Positions 5,967 to 12,305 of a stretch of 14,118 nt of DNA are shown here, one piece after another; the stretch's first letter is position 1; every line of letters starts with the position of its first letter. This stretch comes from Lachnospiraceae bacterium UBA3711 (GTDB lineage: Bacteria; Bacillota; Clostridia; Lachnospirales; Lachnospiraceae). The stretch lies in the NCBI GenBank assembly GCA_002371345.1, contig DFHY01000101.1, positions 1,471 to 15,588 of the forward strand, in the 5' to 3' direction. The position numbers and the translations under genes are program-made. The notes below the pieces were generated by a model, which was not told the origin of the DNA, searched no databases, and saw only the letters and a list, made by a program, of their open reading frames with translations.

Positions 5967-8471
5967 CGCCTCTTTCTCCTCCTTTTGTTTTTGCTCTCTC
6001 TGTACCGTCTCGGAATTATTGCCGGATATATCTTCCGAAGAAGTATCCGGCTGCGATCCGGCCGCCTGCGTACCGAAAGCCTGCTTCGTCTCAGCGCTCT
6101 GCTTATCCTGAACCTGAATCTTTACCGCATCTGTATGTCGGCTATGTGATCCGCTCTTATGCTTATGCATATCAAAAAGATTCAGTCTGAGCGCATTCAT
6201 CACAACGCAGAAGCTCGACAGGCTCATGGCAGCCGCCCCTATCATAGGATTCAGCTTCAGCCCGAATGATGAGTACCAGGCTCCCGCCGCGACCGGAATC
6301 AGTACCGCATTATAGAAAAATGCCCAGAACAGATTCTCATGTATGTTCTTCAATGTCTGCCTGCTGAGCCTTATCGCCGCCGGCACATCGCTCAGCCGAC
6401 TGTTCATCAGAACAACATCGGCGGAATCTATTGCCACATCCGTACCGGCGCCGATCGCGATGCCTGTATCCGCGCGCGTAAGAGCAGGAGCGTCATTAAT
6501 ACCGTCACCGACCATGGCGGTCCGGCCCTTCTCCATAAGCGAGCATATCACAGCCTCTTTACCGTCAGGAAGCACACCCGCGACCACTTCGTCAACACCT
6601 GCCTGAGCGCCTATCGCCCTTGCCGTCCGCTCATTGTCGCCCGTCAGCATGACAACATGTATTCCCAGGTCCTTAAGCTCGCTGATTGCCTTCGGGCTGT
6701 CCTCTTTCATGGTATCGGCCACTGCTATGATACCGATAATATCCTCTCCAAGCGCAAAGAGCAAGGGAGTCCTGCCCTCTTCAGAGAGGCGGTCTGATTC
6801 CCGACGCATTCTGTCACTCACGCTGAAATGTTCGGACATGTGCTTCAGGCTTCCTCCGGTCAATGCAGCCCCCCCGTGTCCGCTCCCATTCACCGGCGCC
6901 AGCTCGGCCCTCACTCCGCTTCCCGGGAGCGCCATAAAGTCCTTTACTTCAGCCGGTTCAATTCCCCTGTTCTGCGCCTCCCTGACAACCGCTGCCGCAA
7001 GAGGATGCTCACTCTGCTTTTCAACGCCGGCTGCAAGCTCAAGCAGCTTCTCTTCGCTTATTCCCTGAGCCGGAAGCATATCCGTCACTCTCATCTCACC
7101 GCTTGTTATAGTGCCGGTCTTATCCAAGGCGATGATACGTGTCCTCCCCGCCATCTCCAGCGCCGACGCTGTTTTGAACAGGATGCCGTTCTTTGCGCCC
7201 ATTCCGTTTCCGACCATTATGGCTACCGGCGTCGCAAGGCCAAGCGCGCACGGACAGCTTATCACAAGCACCGATATAGCGCGGGCAAGTGAGAATGACA
7301 TGTCTCGGGACACTATTATCCATACTGTAAATGTGATGGCCGCGATCACCATGACAGCCGGAACAAATACCGCGCTTACACGGTCTGCCGCTTTCGCGAC
7401 CGGAGCCTTCGTCGCAGCGGCGTCCGAAACCATCCTGATAATCTGGCTGAGCGTCGTATCAGAACCAACCCTCGACGCCCTGCATCTCAGGAACCCTGAC
7501 TGGTTGATGGTAGCTGCGCTCACATTGCTTCCTGTCTGTTTGTCGACGGGGACCGACTCGCCGGTAAGGGCAGACTCATTTACGGCTGACAGACCTTCAA
7601 CGACTACTCCGTCCACAGGAATGCTGTCTCCCGGCCTTACGACGAAGACATCCCCGACCCGAACCTCATCGATTGAAACCTCTGTTTCGACTCCTCCGCG
7701 TTCTACAACCGCAGTCTTGGGTGAAAGCTTCATGAGGCTTTTGAGCGCGTCTGTCGTCCGCCCCTTGCTCATCGACTCAAGCATCTTCCCTATAGTAATC
7801 AGCGTTACAATCATCGCCGCCGATTCAAAATAGAGATCATGCAGATAATGATGTATCTCACCGGCAGACTGCCCGTTGGCGGACGCCCTTGTCATGGCGA
7901 ACAGGACAGCCATGCTCCACGCGTAGCTGACGCCGCTTCCCATTGCCACGAGCGTATCCATGTTGGGAGAAAGATGCAGCAAAGATCTGAACCCGCTCAC
8001 AAAAAACTTCCGGTTGATAATCATCACAATTATCGCGAGGACTGCTTCAAGAAGCGCTGTTCCGATCGGATTGCCAGTCAGAAATGAACCTACAGGCCAG
8101 CCCCACATCCCATGTCCCATCGAGACATACATGAGTGCAAGCAAAAAGGCGACAGAGCTTATCAGTCTTTTCCTTAGTACCGGAGTCTCATGGTCTGCCA
8201 GTGCCTCTTCTTCCATCGCAAGACGGTCCTGAGCCCCGCTCCCTGCCCCGGCGCTGTCACGCGAAGCCACGTCTCCCCTCTTTACAGCTCCATAGCCGGC
8301 ATCCTGTACCGCCCTGATAATATCCTTCTCGTCGGCATCGCCTTCAACTCCCATGGAGTTCGTCAAAAGGCTCACCGCACACTGAGTTACTCCGGGTACT
8401 TTGGATACTGCCTTCTCCACGCGCGCCTGACAGGCCGCGCAGCTCATGCCTGTTATAGAATACTGTTCCAT
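5757..8471 (-). CDS. copA: Copper-translocating P1B-type ATPase with N- and C-terminal HMA domains
   Basis: A P1B-1 Cu(I) export ATPase of 904 residues. The order is: N-terminal metal-binding (HMA) domain with GMSCAAC (8-14); membrane segments; TGES actuator loop (303-306); CPC metal site (406-408); DKTGT phosphorylation site (450-454); HP nucleotide-binding motif (489-490); TGDN (610-613); GDGINDAP (655-662). YN (720-721) and MSLSS (749-753) in the last two membrane helices mark copper specificity. A Gln/Glu/Ser/Lys-rich linker (about 774-835) leads to a second HMA domain (836-904) with GMMCEHC, which resembles a CopZ chaperone. The start at 8469-8471 has GGGAG six bases upstream and puts the HMA domain at the N-terminus as in relatives. 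An upstream ATG at 8502-8504 has AGGAGG, but only two bases away and inside a hairpin. Confidence 0.95.
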   Translation of the reverse strand: MEQYSITGMSCAACQARVEKAVSKVPGVTQCAVSLLTNSMGVEGDADEKDIIRAVQDAGYGAVKRGDVASRDSAGAGSGAQDRLAMEEEALADHETPVLRKRLISSVAFLLALMYVSMGHGMWGWPVGSFLTGNPIGTALLEAVLAIIVMIINRKFFVSGFRSLLHLSPNMDTLVAMGSGVSYAWSMAVLFAMTRASANGQSAGEIHHYLHDLYFESAAMIVTLITIGKMLESMSKGRTTDALKSLMKLSPKTAVVERGGVETEVSIDEVRVGDVFVVRPGDSIPVDGVVVEGLSAVNESALTGESVPVDKQTGSNVSAATINQSGFLRCRASRVGSDTTLSQIIRMVSDAAATKAPVAKAADRVSAVFVPAVMVIAAITFTVWIIVSRDMSFSLARAISVLVISCPCALGLATPVAIMVGNGMGAKNGILFKTASALEMAGRTRIIALDKTGTITSGEMRVTDMLPAQGISEEKLLELAAGVEKQSEHPLAAAVVREAQNRGIEPAEVKDFMALPGSGVRAELAPVNGSGHGGAALTGGSLKHMSEHFSVSDRMRRESDRLSEEGRTPLLFALGEDIIGIIAVADTMKEDSPKAISELKDLGIHVVMLTGDNERTARAIGAQAGVDEVVAGVLPDGKEAVICSLMEKGRTAMVGDGINDAPALTRADTGIAIGAGTDVAIDSADVVLMNSRLSDVPAAIRLSRQTLKNIHENLFWAFFYNAVLIPVAAGAWYSSFGLKLNPMIGAAAMSLSSFCVVMNALRLNLFDMHKHKSGSHSRHTDAVKIQVQDKQSAETKQAFGTQAAGSQPDTSSEDISGNNSETVQREQKQKEEKEAMTKTMKIEGMMCEHCEARVKKALEAVSQVESANVSHTAGCAVVTMSEAVDDAVLKKAVEDQDYKVLDIA

Positions 8472-8486
8472 CATGCTCTCCCGCGT

Positions 8487-8515
8487 ATCAGGAGGTATGG
8501 TCATGTCCTCCTGAT
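8487..8515 (-). promoter_or_regulatory. Perfect 9-bp inverted repeat enclosing the upstream copA start codon
   Basis: ATCAGGAGG and CCTCCTGAT are perfect complements separated by 11 bases that contain an ATG (8502-8504). In copA mRNA this hairpin would form almost at the 5' end, pairing the strong AGGAGG ribosome binding site with a downstream CCTCCT. It may sequester that site, leaving the start at 8471 for translation, or serve as a DNA operator. It does not resemble the CsoR or CopY operators I know. Confidence 0.5.
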
Positions 8516-8534
8516 GCTTATCTCAATCAGGGTA

Positions 8535-8563
8535 ATAATAAACGAAATCATTTCATCCATCAA
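8535..8563 (-). promoter_or_regulatory. Promoter of copA
   Basis: In the minus direction TTGATG and TATTAT are 17 bases apart. Start is expected near 8528, giving a leader of about 24 nt before the first ATG or 57 nt before the preferred one. The spacer holds the 11-bp palindrome GAAATGATTTC (8544-8554), a possible repressor or MerR-type site. Confidence 0.75.
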
Positions 8564-8647
8564 TATCCTGGCGGGCTGTTAAAATGAATGAAATAATACG
8601 CTCAAAACAAATTTGCCTATATTACCTGGCTGATTCTGACAATAGTA

Positions 8648-8676
8648 TTGTGTTTCCCGGCGTGACGTGCTATGAT
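8648..8676 (+). promoter_or_regulatory. Promoter of the plus-strand membrane protein gene
   Basis: TTGTGT and TATGAT are 17 bases apart, and TGC before the -10 box makes it an extended -10 promoter. It faces away from the copA promoter, with about 85 bases between the two -35 boxes. The start should fall near 8683, leaving a 57-nt leader. Confidence 0.6.
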
Positions 8677-8739
8677 TTGATTACAGGAGTTGTTTATACA
8701 TGCAGCAATTTCAGATTAGAACACGGAGGCACAGGTATT

Positions 8740-9102
8740 ATGAAGAGCATAAAACTCTGGGCGGGTATTCTTGGAATAGTTATCGCGGTATATATTCTTC
8801 TGATTTCCTGCTATGAAGCGGCGTGGAATGTACTCACTATGAGCGGGCATATTAACGGAGTAATCGGTATCATAATCGCAGGGCTCCTGATGGCTGGCAG
8901 CATTGTCAGGATCGGTATGCGGAAGGCTGAGGATGACTCAGGATCGATCATATCGCTGGTGCTGTTCGCTGTAGCGTCCGCAATTGCATTTGCCCTCACT
9001 CCAATATACAGGTATATGCAGACCTGGGCGATCGTATGTCTTGTTATGGGTATTATTTCGGTGCTGATGATTATGTGGAAGAATTCGCGCATCGGACAGT
9101 AA
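8740..9102 (+). CDS. Small four-helix membrane protein, function unknown
   Basis: A 120-residue hydrophobic protein I do not recognise. It has four likely membrane helices at about 6-24, 38-56, 69-86 and 95-112, a short charged loop RKAEDDSG (61-68) in the middle, and a basic C-terminal tail (WKNSRIGQ). This two-plus-two layout puts both termini on the same side. No Cys or His motif suggests metal binding. The ATG at 8740-8742 follows GGAGG by 10 bases. The frame stays open 156 bases further upstream to 8584, but that part reads as leader sequence and covers the promoter. It diverges from copA and converges with the diguanylate cyclase gene. Divergence alone is weak evidence for a role in copper handling. 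Confidence 0.75.
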   Translation: MKSIKLWAGILGIVIAVYILLISCYEAAWNVLTMSGHINGVIGIIIAGLLMAGSIVRIGMRKAEDDSGSIISLVLFAVASAIAFALTPIYRYMQTWAIVCLVMGIISVLMIMWKNSRIGQ

Positions 9103-9145
9103 TCATGCGGATTACTTATGGACACAATGATATATCAGAGTTTTC

Positions 9146-9175
9146 TTCAAGGCGCTGAGCATTCAGCGCCTTGAA
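9146..9175. terminator. Perfect 13-bp hairpin between convergent genes, possible shared terminator
   Basis: TTCAAGGCGCTGA and TCAGCGCCTTGAA pair perfectly around the loop GCAT. It lies 43 bases past the plus-strand membrane protein gene and contains the stop codon of the minus-strand cyclase gene (9163-9165). Position and stem strength fit a bidirectional terminator, but neither strand has a proper T-run after the stem. Confidence 0.5.
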
Positions 9176-10119
9176 TTGTCTGTGTGGCTCTTGTAATGAG
9201 CGACCGCCTCCGCCTTCGGCGTATAGTTCGGGTCAAACGGCCCGCCGTGGAAGCGGTTCCTCCCGTCTTTCTTGGCATCATACAGCATCTCATCCGCCTG
9301 CATGATCATAGTTCTCAATTCCTGGATATCATCCGGCACGCCGTATACATATCCGCCTGTAAAGCTCACATCATCTCCTATATGGCAAAGGGTCTGACGT
9401 GCCTTGGCGCAGTTCTCTCCGAATTCTTCATCTGTTATGTTCTCACCGATGATGAGGAACTCATCGCCTCCATAACGGTAGCAGTTTGATGTACGGAAGC
9501 TGTCGGAGAGACATTTGCCGGTCGCCGCGAGCACCTTATCGCCATAGGCGTGTCCTTTCGTGTCGTTGAGTGTCTTGAAATTATCGAGATCCAGGAAGAG
9601 TACATGGAGCGGCATGCCGACATAGTATTCAAAGTCCTGACGCAGTGAATACCGGTTGCGCAGGTTCGTCAGAGAATCGTGTGACGCCATCGCTTTCAGC
9701 GCCTCATTGACCTTCTCCAATTCACCGTTCATCTGCTCCAGCCGCTCATTTGTATTGAGCAGCTCCGCGTTAGTTTTCTTCAGTTCATCATTCGCGCGGT
9801 CCCTGCTGAGCTTCAGTATGCCGACGCTGACAAGATTGATCAGGACGCCGAGTCCGATCACTGTGATCTTGTGAAGATTCTCCTCTGTAAAATGGATAAA
9901 GCTGTGATCCACTGAAAAGAAAAACAGAGAATATATCGTCATCAGTACAGAGCAGATTATACCCGGCACGAATCCGCCGATAGAGGTTGACAGCACTAAA
10001 GCGGCAACAAGTATCATATTCGGATTGGGTACATTGAAATTGTACACAAAGAAGATCAGGATCAGCATGACCAGCGAGAAAACCACAGAATAGACTAGAA
10101 TCTGTTTTTTTCCGTTCAT
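9163..10119 (-). CDS. Membrane-bound diguanylate cyclase (DUF4118-like sensor plus GGDEF)
   Basis: A 318-residue protein that should make cyclic di-GMP from two GTP. The N-terminal part (about 7-103) has four membrane helices and resembles the DUF4118 membrane domain of KdpD-type sensors. A coiled-coil stretch rich in Asn, Glu and Leu (about 106-143) links it to the GGDEF domain (146-290). The active-site loop is intact, YGGDEF at 216-221, with DLDNFK (177-182, metal-binding Asp177) and DSLTNLRNR at the domain start. The inhibitory I-site (RxxD just upstream of GGDEF) is not recognisable: the stretch reads SFRTSNCYRY. No EAL or HD-GYP domain is attached. The start at 10117-10119 has AAAGGAGG about eight bases upstream. 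What it senses is unknown. Confidence 0.93.
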   Translation of the reverse strand: MNGKKQILVYSVVFSLVMLILIFFVYNFNVPNPNMILVAALVLSTSIGGFVPGIICSVLMTIYSLFFFSVDHSFIHFTEENLHKITVIGLGVLINLVSVGILKLSRDRANDELKKTNAELLNTNERLEQMNGELEKVNEALKAMASHDSLTNLRNRYSLRQDFEYYVGMPLHVLFLDLDNFKTLNDTKGHAYGDKVLAATGKCLSDSFRTSNCYRYGGDEFLIIGENITDEEFGENCAKARQTLCHIGDDVSFTGGYVYGVPDDIQELRTMIMQADEMLYDAKKDGRNRFHGGPFDPNYTPKAEAVAHYKSHTDNSRR

Positions 10120-10147
10120 TTATAATCCCTCCTTTACTCGTTTTCAC

Positions 10148-10183
10148 GGACATATATGGTATACCCTCATAACTCATATGTCC
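10148..10183. promoter_or_regulatory. Inverted repeat upstream of the diguanylate cyclase
   Basis: GGACATAT and ATATGTCC are perfect 8-bp arms separated by 20 bases, and the palindrome GGTATACC (10158-10165) lies between them. The element is 29-64 bases before the cyclase start, where a promoter should be; only a poor -10-like sequence is visible. It could be an operator or an mRNA hairpin. Confidence 0.4.
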
Positions 10184-10210
10184 ATCACATTATTAATATA
10201 AATCCTGGCA

Positions 10211-10252
10211 TATTTTGAAAAGGACCGGCCAGAACCGGTCCTTTATTATGCC
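10211..10252 (-). terminator. Rho-independent terminator of the OhrR-type gene
   Basis: AAAGGACCGG pairs with CCGGTCCTTT around a 6-base loop (core 10219-10244), followed in the minus direction by TTTTCAAAATA. Outer GGCATA/TATGCC arms (10207-10252) could extend it. It separates the regulator from the cyclase, so the two are likely separate transcripts. Confidence 0.88.
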
Positions 10253-10278
10253 TGATATCGAAATCGGGTTATGCGCCG

Positions 10279-10710
10279 TCAGATGTCGCCGAGCATCTTG
10301 TACAGCAGCGTATACAGTGTCTTCACCTCATCCGGCGACAGCTTGACACAGCAGCTCATCTTCTCAGGTACAACCGCAGCTTTATCACGGAGTTCTCTGC
10401 CTTTATCAGTCAGGGTTACTATGAGAACTCTCTCATCCTCCTTCGCTCTCTGTCTTGTAACCCAGCCCTTTGTCTCCAGCTTCTTAAGGAGCGGCGTAAG
10501 AGTACCGGAGTCAAGATACAGACACTCGCCGAGCTCCTTGACGTTGATCTGGCCCCGCTCCCAGAGAACCATCATGGTAATATACTGCGTATAAGTCAGA
10601 TCCAGCTCATCCAGATATGGCTTGTACTTTTTCACAATCTCTCTGGAACAGGCATACAGCGGAAAGCAAAGCTGATTTCCAAGCTTCAGTCCTGCGTATT
10701 TATCCTCCAT
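10279..10710 (-). CDS. ohrR: MarR-family organic-peroxide sensor, OhrR type
   Basis: A 143-residue winged-helix repressor of the OhrR branch of MarR. OhrR represses an organic hydroperoxide reductase gene until its reactive cysteine is oxidised. With the ATG at 10708-10710, the sensing Cys15 (in LCFPLYACSRE) and Tyr19, Tyr29 and Tyr40 fall at the positions known in Bacillus subtilis OhrR. This supports the start, as does AAGGA about 11 bases upstream. LDSGTLTPLLKKLE (67-80) is the recognition-helix region, and KEDERV (90-95) the wing. Two further cysteines, Cys120 and Cys121, lie about 105 residues after Cys15. That is the spacing of the resolving cysteine in two-Cys OhrR proteins such as that of Xanthomonas (Cys22/Cys127). 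No ohr gene lies nearby, so its main target is elsewhere or it mainly controls itself. Confidence 0.88.
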   Translation of the reverse strand: MEDKYAGLKLGNQLCFPLYACSREIVKKYKPYLDELDLTYTQYITMMVLWERGQINVKELGECLYLDSGTLTPLLKKLETKGWVTRQRAKEDERVLIVTLTDKGRELRDKAAVVPEKMSCCVKLSPDEVKTLYTLLYKMLGDI

Positions 10711-10781
10711 CTGACAATGATCCTTTCCGCTATTCTTGCCGGATCCTCCGGCAGGGTAATCTTTATCGAAAACACAATTAC

Positions 10782-10793
10782 ATTGCATGCAAT
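10782..10793. promoter_or_regulatory. Palindromic operator at the ohrR transcription start
   Basis: ATTGCATGCAAT is a perfect 12-bp palindrome immediately downstream of the -10 box, within a longer AT-rich imperfect dyad (AAACAAATTG to AATTGTGTTT, 10770-10799). Position and AATT-type sequence fit an OhrR/MarR autorepression site. Confidence 0.65.
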
Positions 10794-10800
10794 TTGTTTT

Positions 10801-10829
10801 ATCTTAACCGAACCGGGTTGGCGTGTCAA
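10801..10829 (-). promoter_or_regulatory. Promoter of ohrR overlapping the end of larC
   Basis: In the minus direction a consensus TTGACA and TAAGAT are separated by exactly 17 bases. The larC stop codon TGA (10826-10828) lies inside the -35 box. Transcription should start near 10794, at the palindrome, leaving an 84-nt leader with a small GCCGGA/TCCGGC hairpin. Confidence 0.88.
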
Positions 10830-12226
10830 CAGCTATAGTGAGCCTCTTTGCAGGCATATTCCTTCACTTTATGATACATCTCAGGATATCCTTCACCGGT
10901 CAGCCGGCACAGGCGCATGACACTCTCCGCTTCGGGATAGACCACGCTGTCGCTGCCAATGCGGCATATCTTGACATCAGCGCATCCCCATGGCGTTTCT
11001 ACCCTGGCCGCTTTCCTCTCAAGGACCGTCCGGCTGCACATAATCTCACGTATTCCTATTGTAGTTGTATTCCTGAAAATAATCTCTTCAAGGAGTTTCT
11101 TATCCTTCTCAAGGCAGATGACATTAAGGACGTACGCAGGCCTGTTTTTCTTCATGAAAACAGGAGTATAGAAAACATCCCTGGCACCGGCGTCAAACAG
11201 AAGTTCCATTACCGCTCCAAGAGCTTCACCTGTGCAGTCATCGATATTTGTCTCCAGCTTGATAATTTCATCTCTCCTCTGCGCCCTGTCCGTTTCACCT
11301 TCCGGGCATGGCTCTATCAGCATGGCGCGTAGCACGCCTGAGGTCGCGTAATCACGCTTGCCCGCTCCAAGTCCTGTCCTGACTATGCTGAATCTCTCAG
11401 GAAGTGTATATCCAGCCTCAAGCGCGGCCAGAATCGCCGCCCCGGTCGGAGTAATCAGTTCTCCTTTAACATTGCTCAATACTCCAAACGGAATCTTGTG
11501 GGAACTCAGGATCTGAGCAGTTGCAGGAACCGGTATCGGCAGCAGACCATGCTGGCACATGACTGTCCCGGTACCCTCAGAAAGATCCGTCACAATCACA
11601 TCAGTGATGCCAAGATTATCTATACATACCGCCGCAGCCGCTATGTCGATAATCGAATCTACCGCTCCCACTTCATGAAAATGAACACGTTCTACCGGTT
11701 CGCCGTGCACCTTGCTCTCCGCCTGGGCGACAACATCAAAGATCCTGATCGCAAGTGACAGAGCCCTGTCCGTAAGATTTCCTGATCTAAGGATCTTCTC
11801 AATATCTGCCATGTTACGGCCATGATGGTGATGATGAGCATGATCATGATTATGTGAATGCTCATGGCCATCGTGGTGAGTATGCTCTTGGTCGTCATGA
11901 TGTGAATGCTCATGGCCGTCATGATGTGAGTGCTCCTGATCGTCGTGATTGGCATGTTCATCCTGGCGCCTGAATCTGTCAGGGTGAAGATAAGCCATAT
12001 CGTGATCATGGTTCTCATGTGCCTCATCCAGGACGACATTAAAATCGCACGCGTCCAGAGCTGACTTCTTTACACGGCTTATAACTACTCTGGCTCCTTC
12101 CAGGCGGAGGCTTTCAACAGCCTCTTCAAGAACAGTTCTGTCTGCCCCAAGGTCGAGAAGCGCACCGACAGTCATGTCGCCGCTGATTCCCGATGACGCG
12201 TTCAGAACCAGAATCTTCTTGTCCAT
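10826..12226 (-). CDS. larC: LarC, nickel insertion protein for the nickel-pincer nucleotide cofactor
   Basis: LarC inserts nickel, using CTP, into the pyridinium dithiocarboxylate mononucleotide made by LarB and LarE; the cofactor serves lactate racemase LarA and relatives. The 466-residue protein begins with the family signature MDKKILVLNASSGISGDM. Residues 69-136 are extremely rich in His, Asp and Glu, including four tandem 8-residue units at 95-126, and probably bind or store nickel. HFHEVGAVDSIIDI (about 183-196) and ETNIDDCTGE (about 330-339) are conserved LarC stretches. In Lactobacillus plantarum LarC is made from two frames by frameshifting; here it is one uninterrupted frame. The ATG at 12224-12226 has GAGAGG seven bases upstream. 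No larA, larB or larE is in the window. The gene lies about 80 bases behind nth. Confidence 0.94.
   Translation of the reverse strand: MDKKILVLNASSGISGDMTVGALLDLGADRTVLEEAVESLRLEGARVVISRVKKSALDACDFNVVLDEAHENHDHDMAYLHPDRFRRQDEHANHDDQEHSHHDGHEHSHHDDQEHTHHDGHEHSHNHDHAHHHHHGRNMADIEKILRSGNLTDRALSLAIRIFDVVAQAESKVHGEPVERVHFHEVGAVDSIIDIAAAAVCIDNLGITDVIVTDLSEGTGTVMCQHGLLPIPVPATAQILSSHKIPFGVLSNVKGELITPTGAAILAALEAGYTLPERFSIVRTGLGAGKRDYATSGVLRAMLIEPCPEGETDRAQRRDEIIKLETNIDDCTGEALGAVMELLFDAGARDVFYTPVFMKKNRPAYVLNVICLEKDKKLLEEIIFRNTTTIGIREIMCSRTVLERKAARVETPWGCADVKICRIGSDSVVYPEAESVMRLCRLTGEGYPEMYHKVKEYACKEAHYSC
11849..11944 (-). repeat. Four 24-bp tandem repeats encoding the LarC His-rich tract
   Basis: Four 24-bp units encode DDQEHSHH, DGHEHSHH, DDQEHTHH and DGHEHSHN, so they also form two 48-bp units. 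They are flanked by further His-rich codons up to the HHHHH run near 11820. The region is in frame and copy number could vary between strains by slippage. Confidence 0.85.
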
Positions 12227-12256
12227 CTTGTACCTCTCTTCTTCAATATATAAGAT

Positions 12257-12289
12257 GTCGAAGACAAAAAGTATCTTTTTGTCCACGAC
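12257..12289. promoter_or_regulatory. A/T-rich hairpin in the nth-larC gap
   Basis: GACAAAAAG and CTTTTTGTC form a perfect 9-bp inverted repeat with a 3-base loop, extended by GTCG/CGAC arms past a 2-by-2 mismatch. It lies between the nth stop codon and the larC ribosome binding site. It has no T-run after the stem, so an attenuator, processing site or operator is as likely as a terminator. Confidence 0.5.
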
Positions 12290-12305
12290 TTTGACACATA
12301 TCTGA

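Noticed and set aside
7111..7833. 240-codon plus-strand open frame inside copA
   Set aside because: It mirrors the strongly conserved P-type ATPase core on the other strand and is a composition shadow rich in Thr and Ser.
8584..8739. 52-residue N-terminal extension of the plus-strand membrane protein
   Set aside because: It would start upstream of the best promoter, lacks a ribosome binding site, and is not hydrophobic like the rest. The ATG at 8740 has GGAGG upstream.
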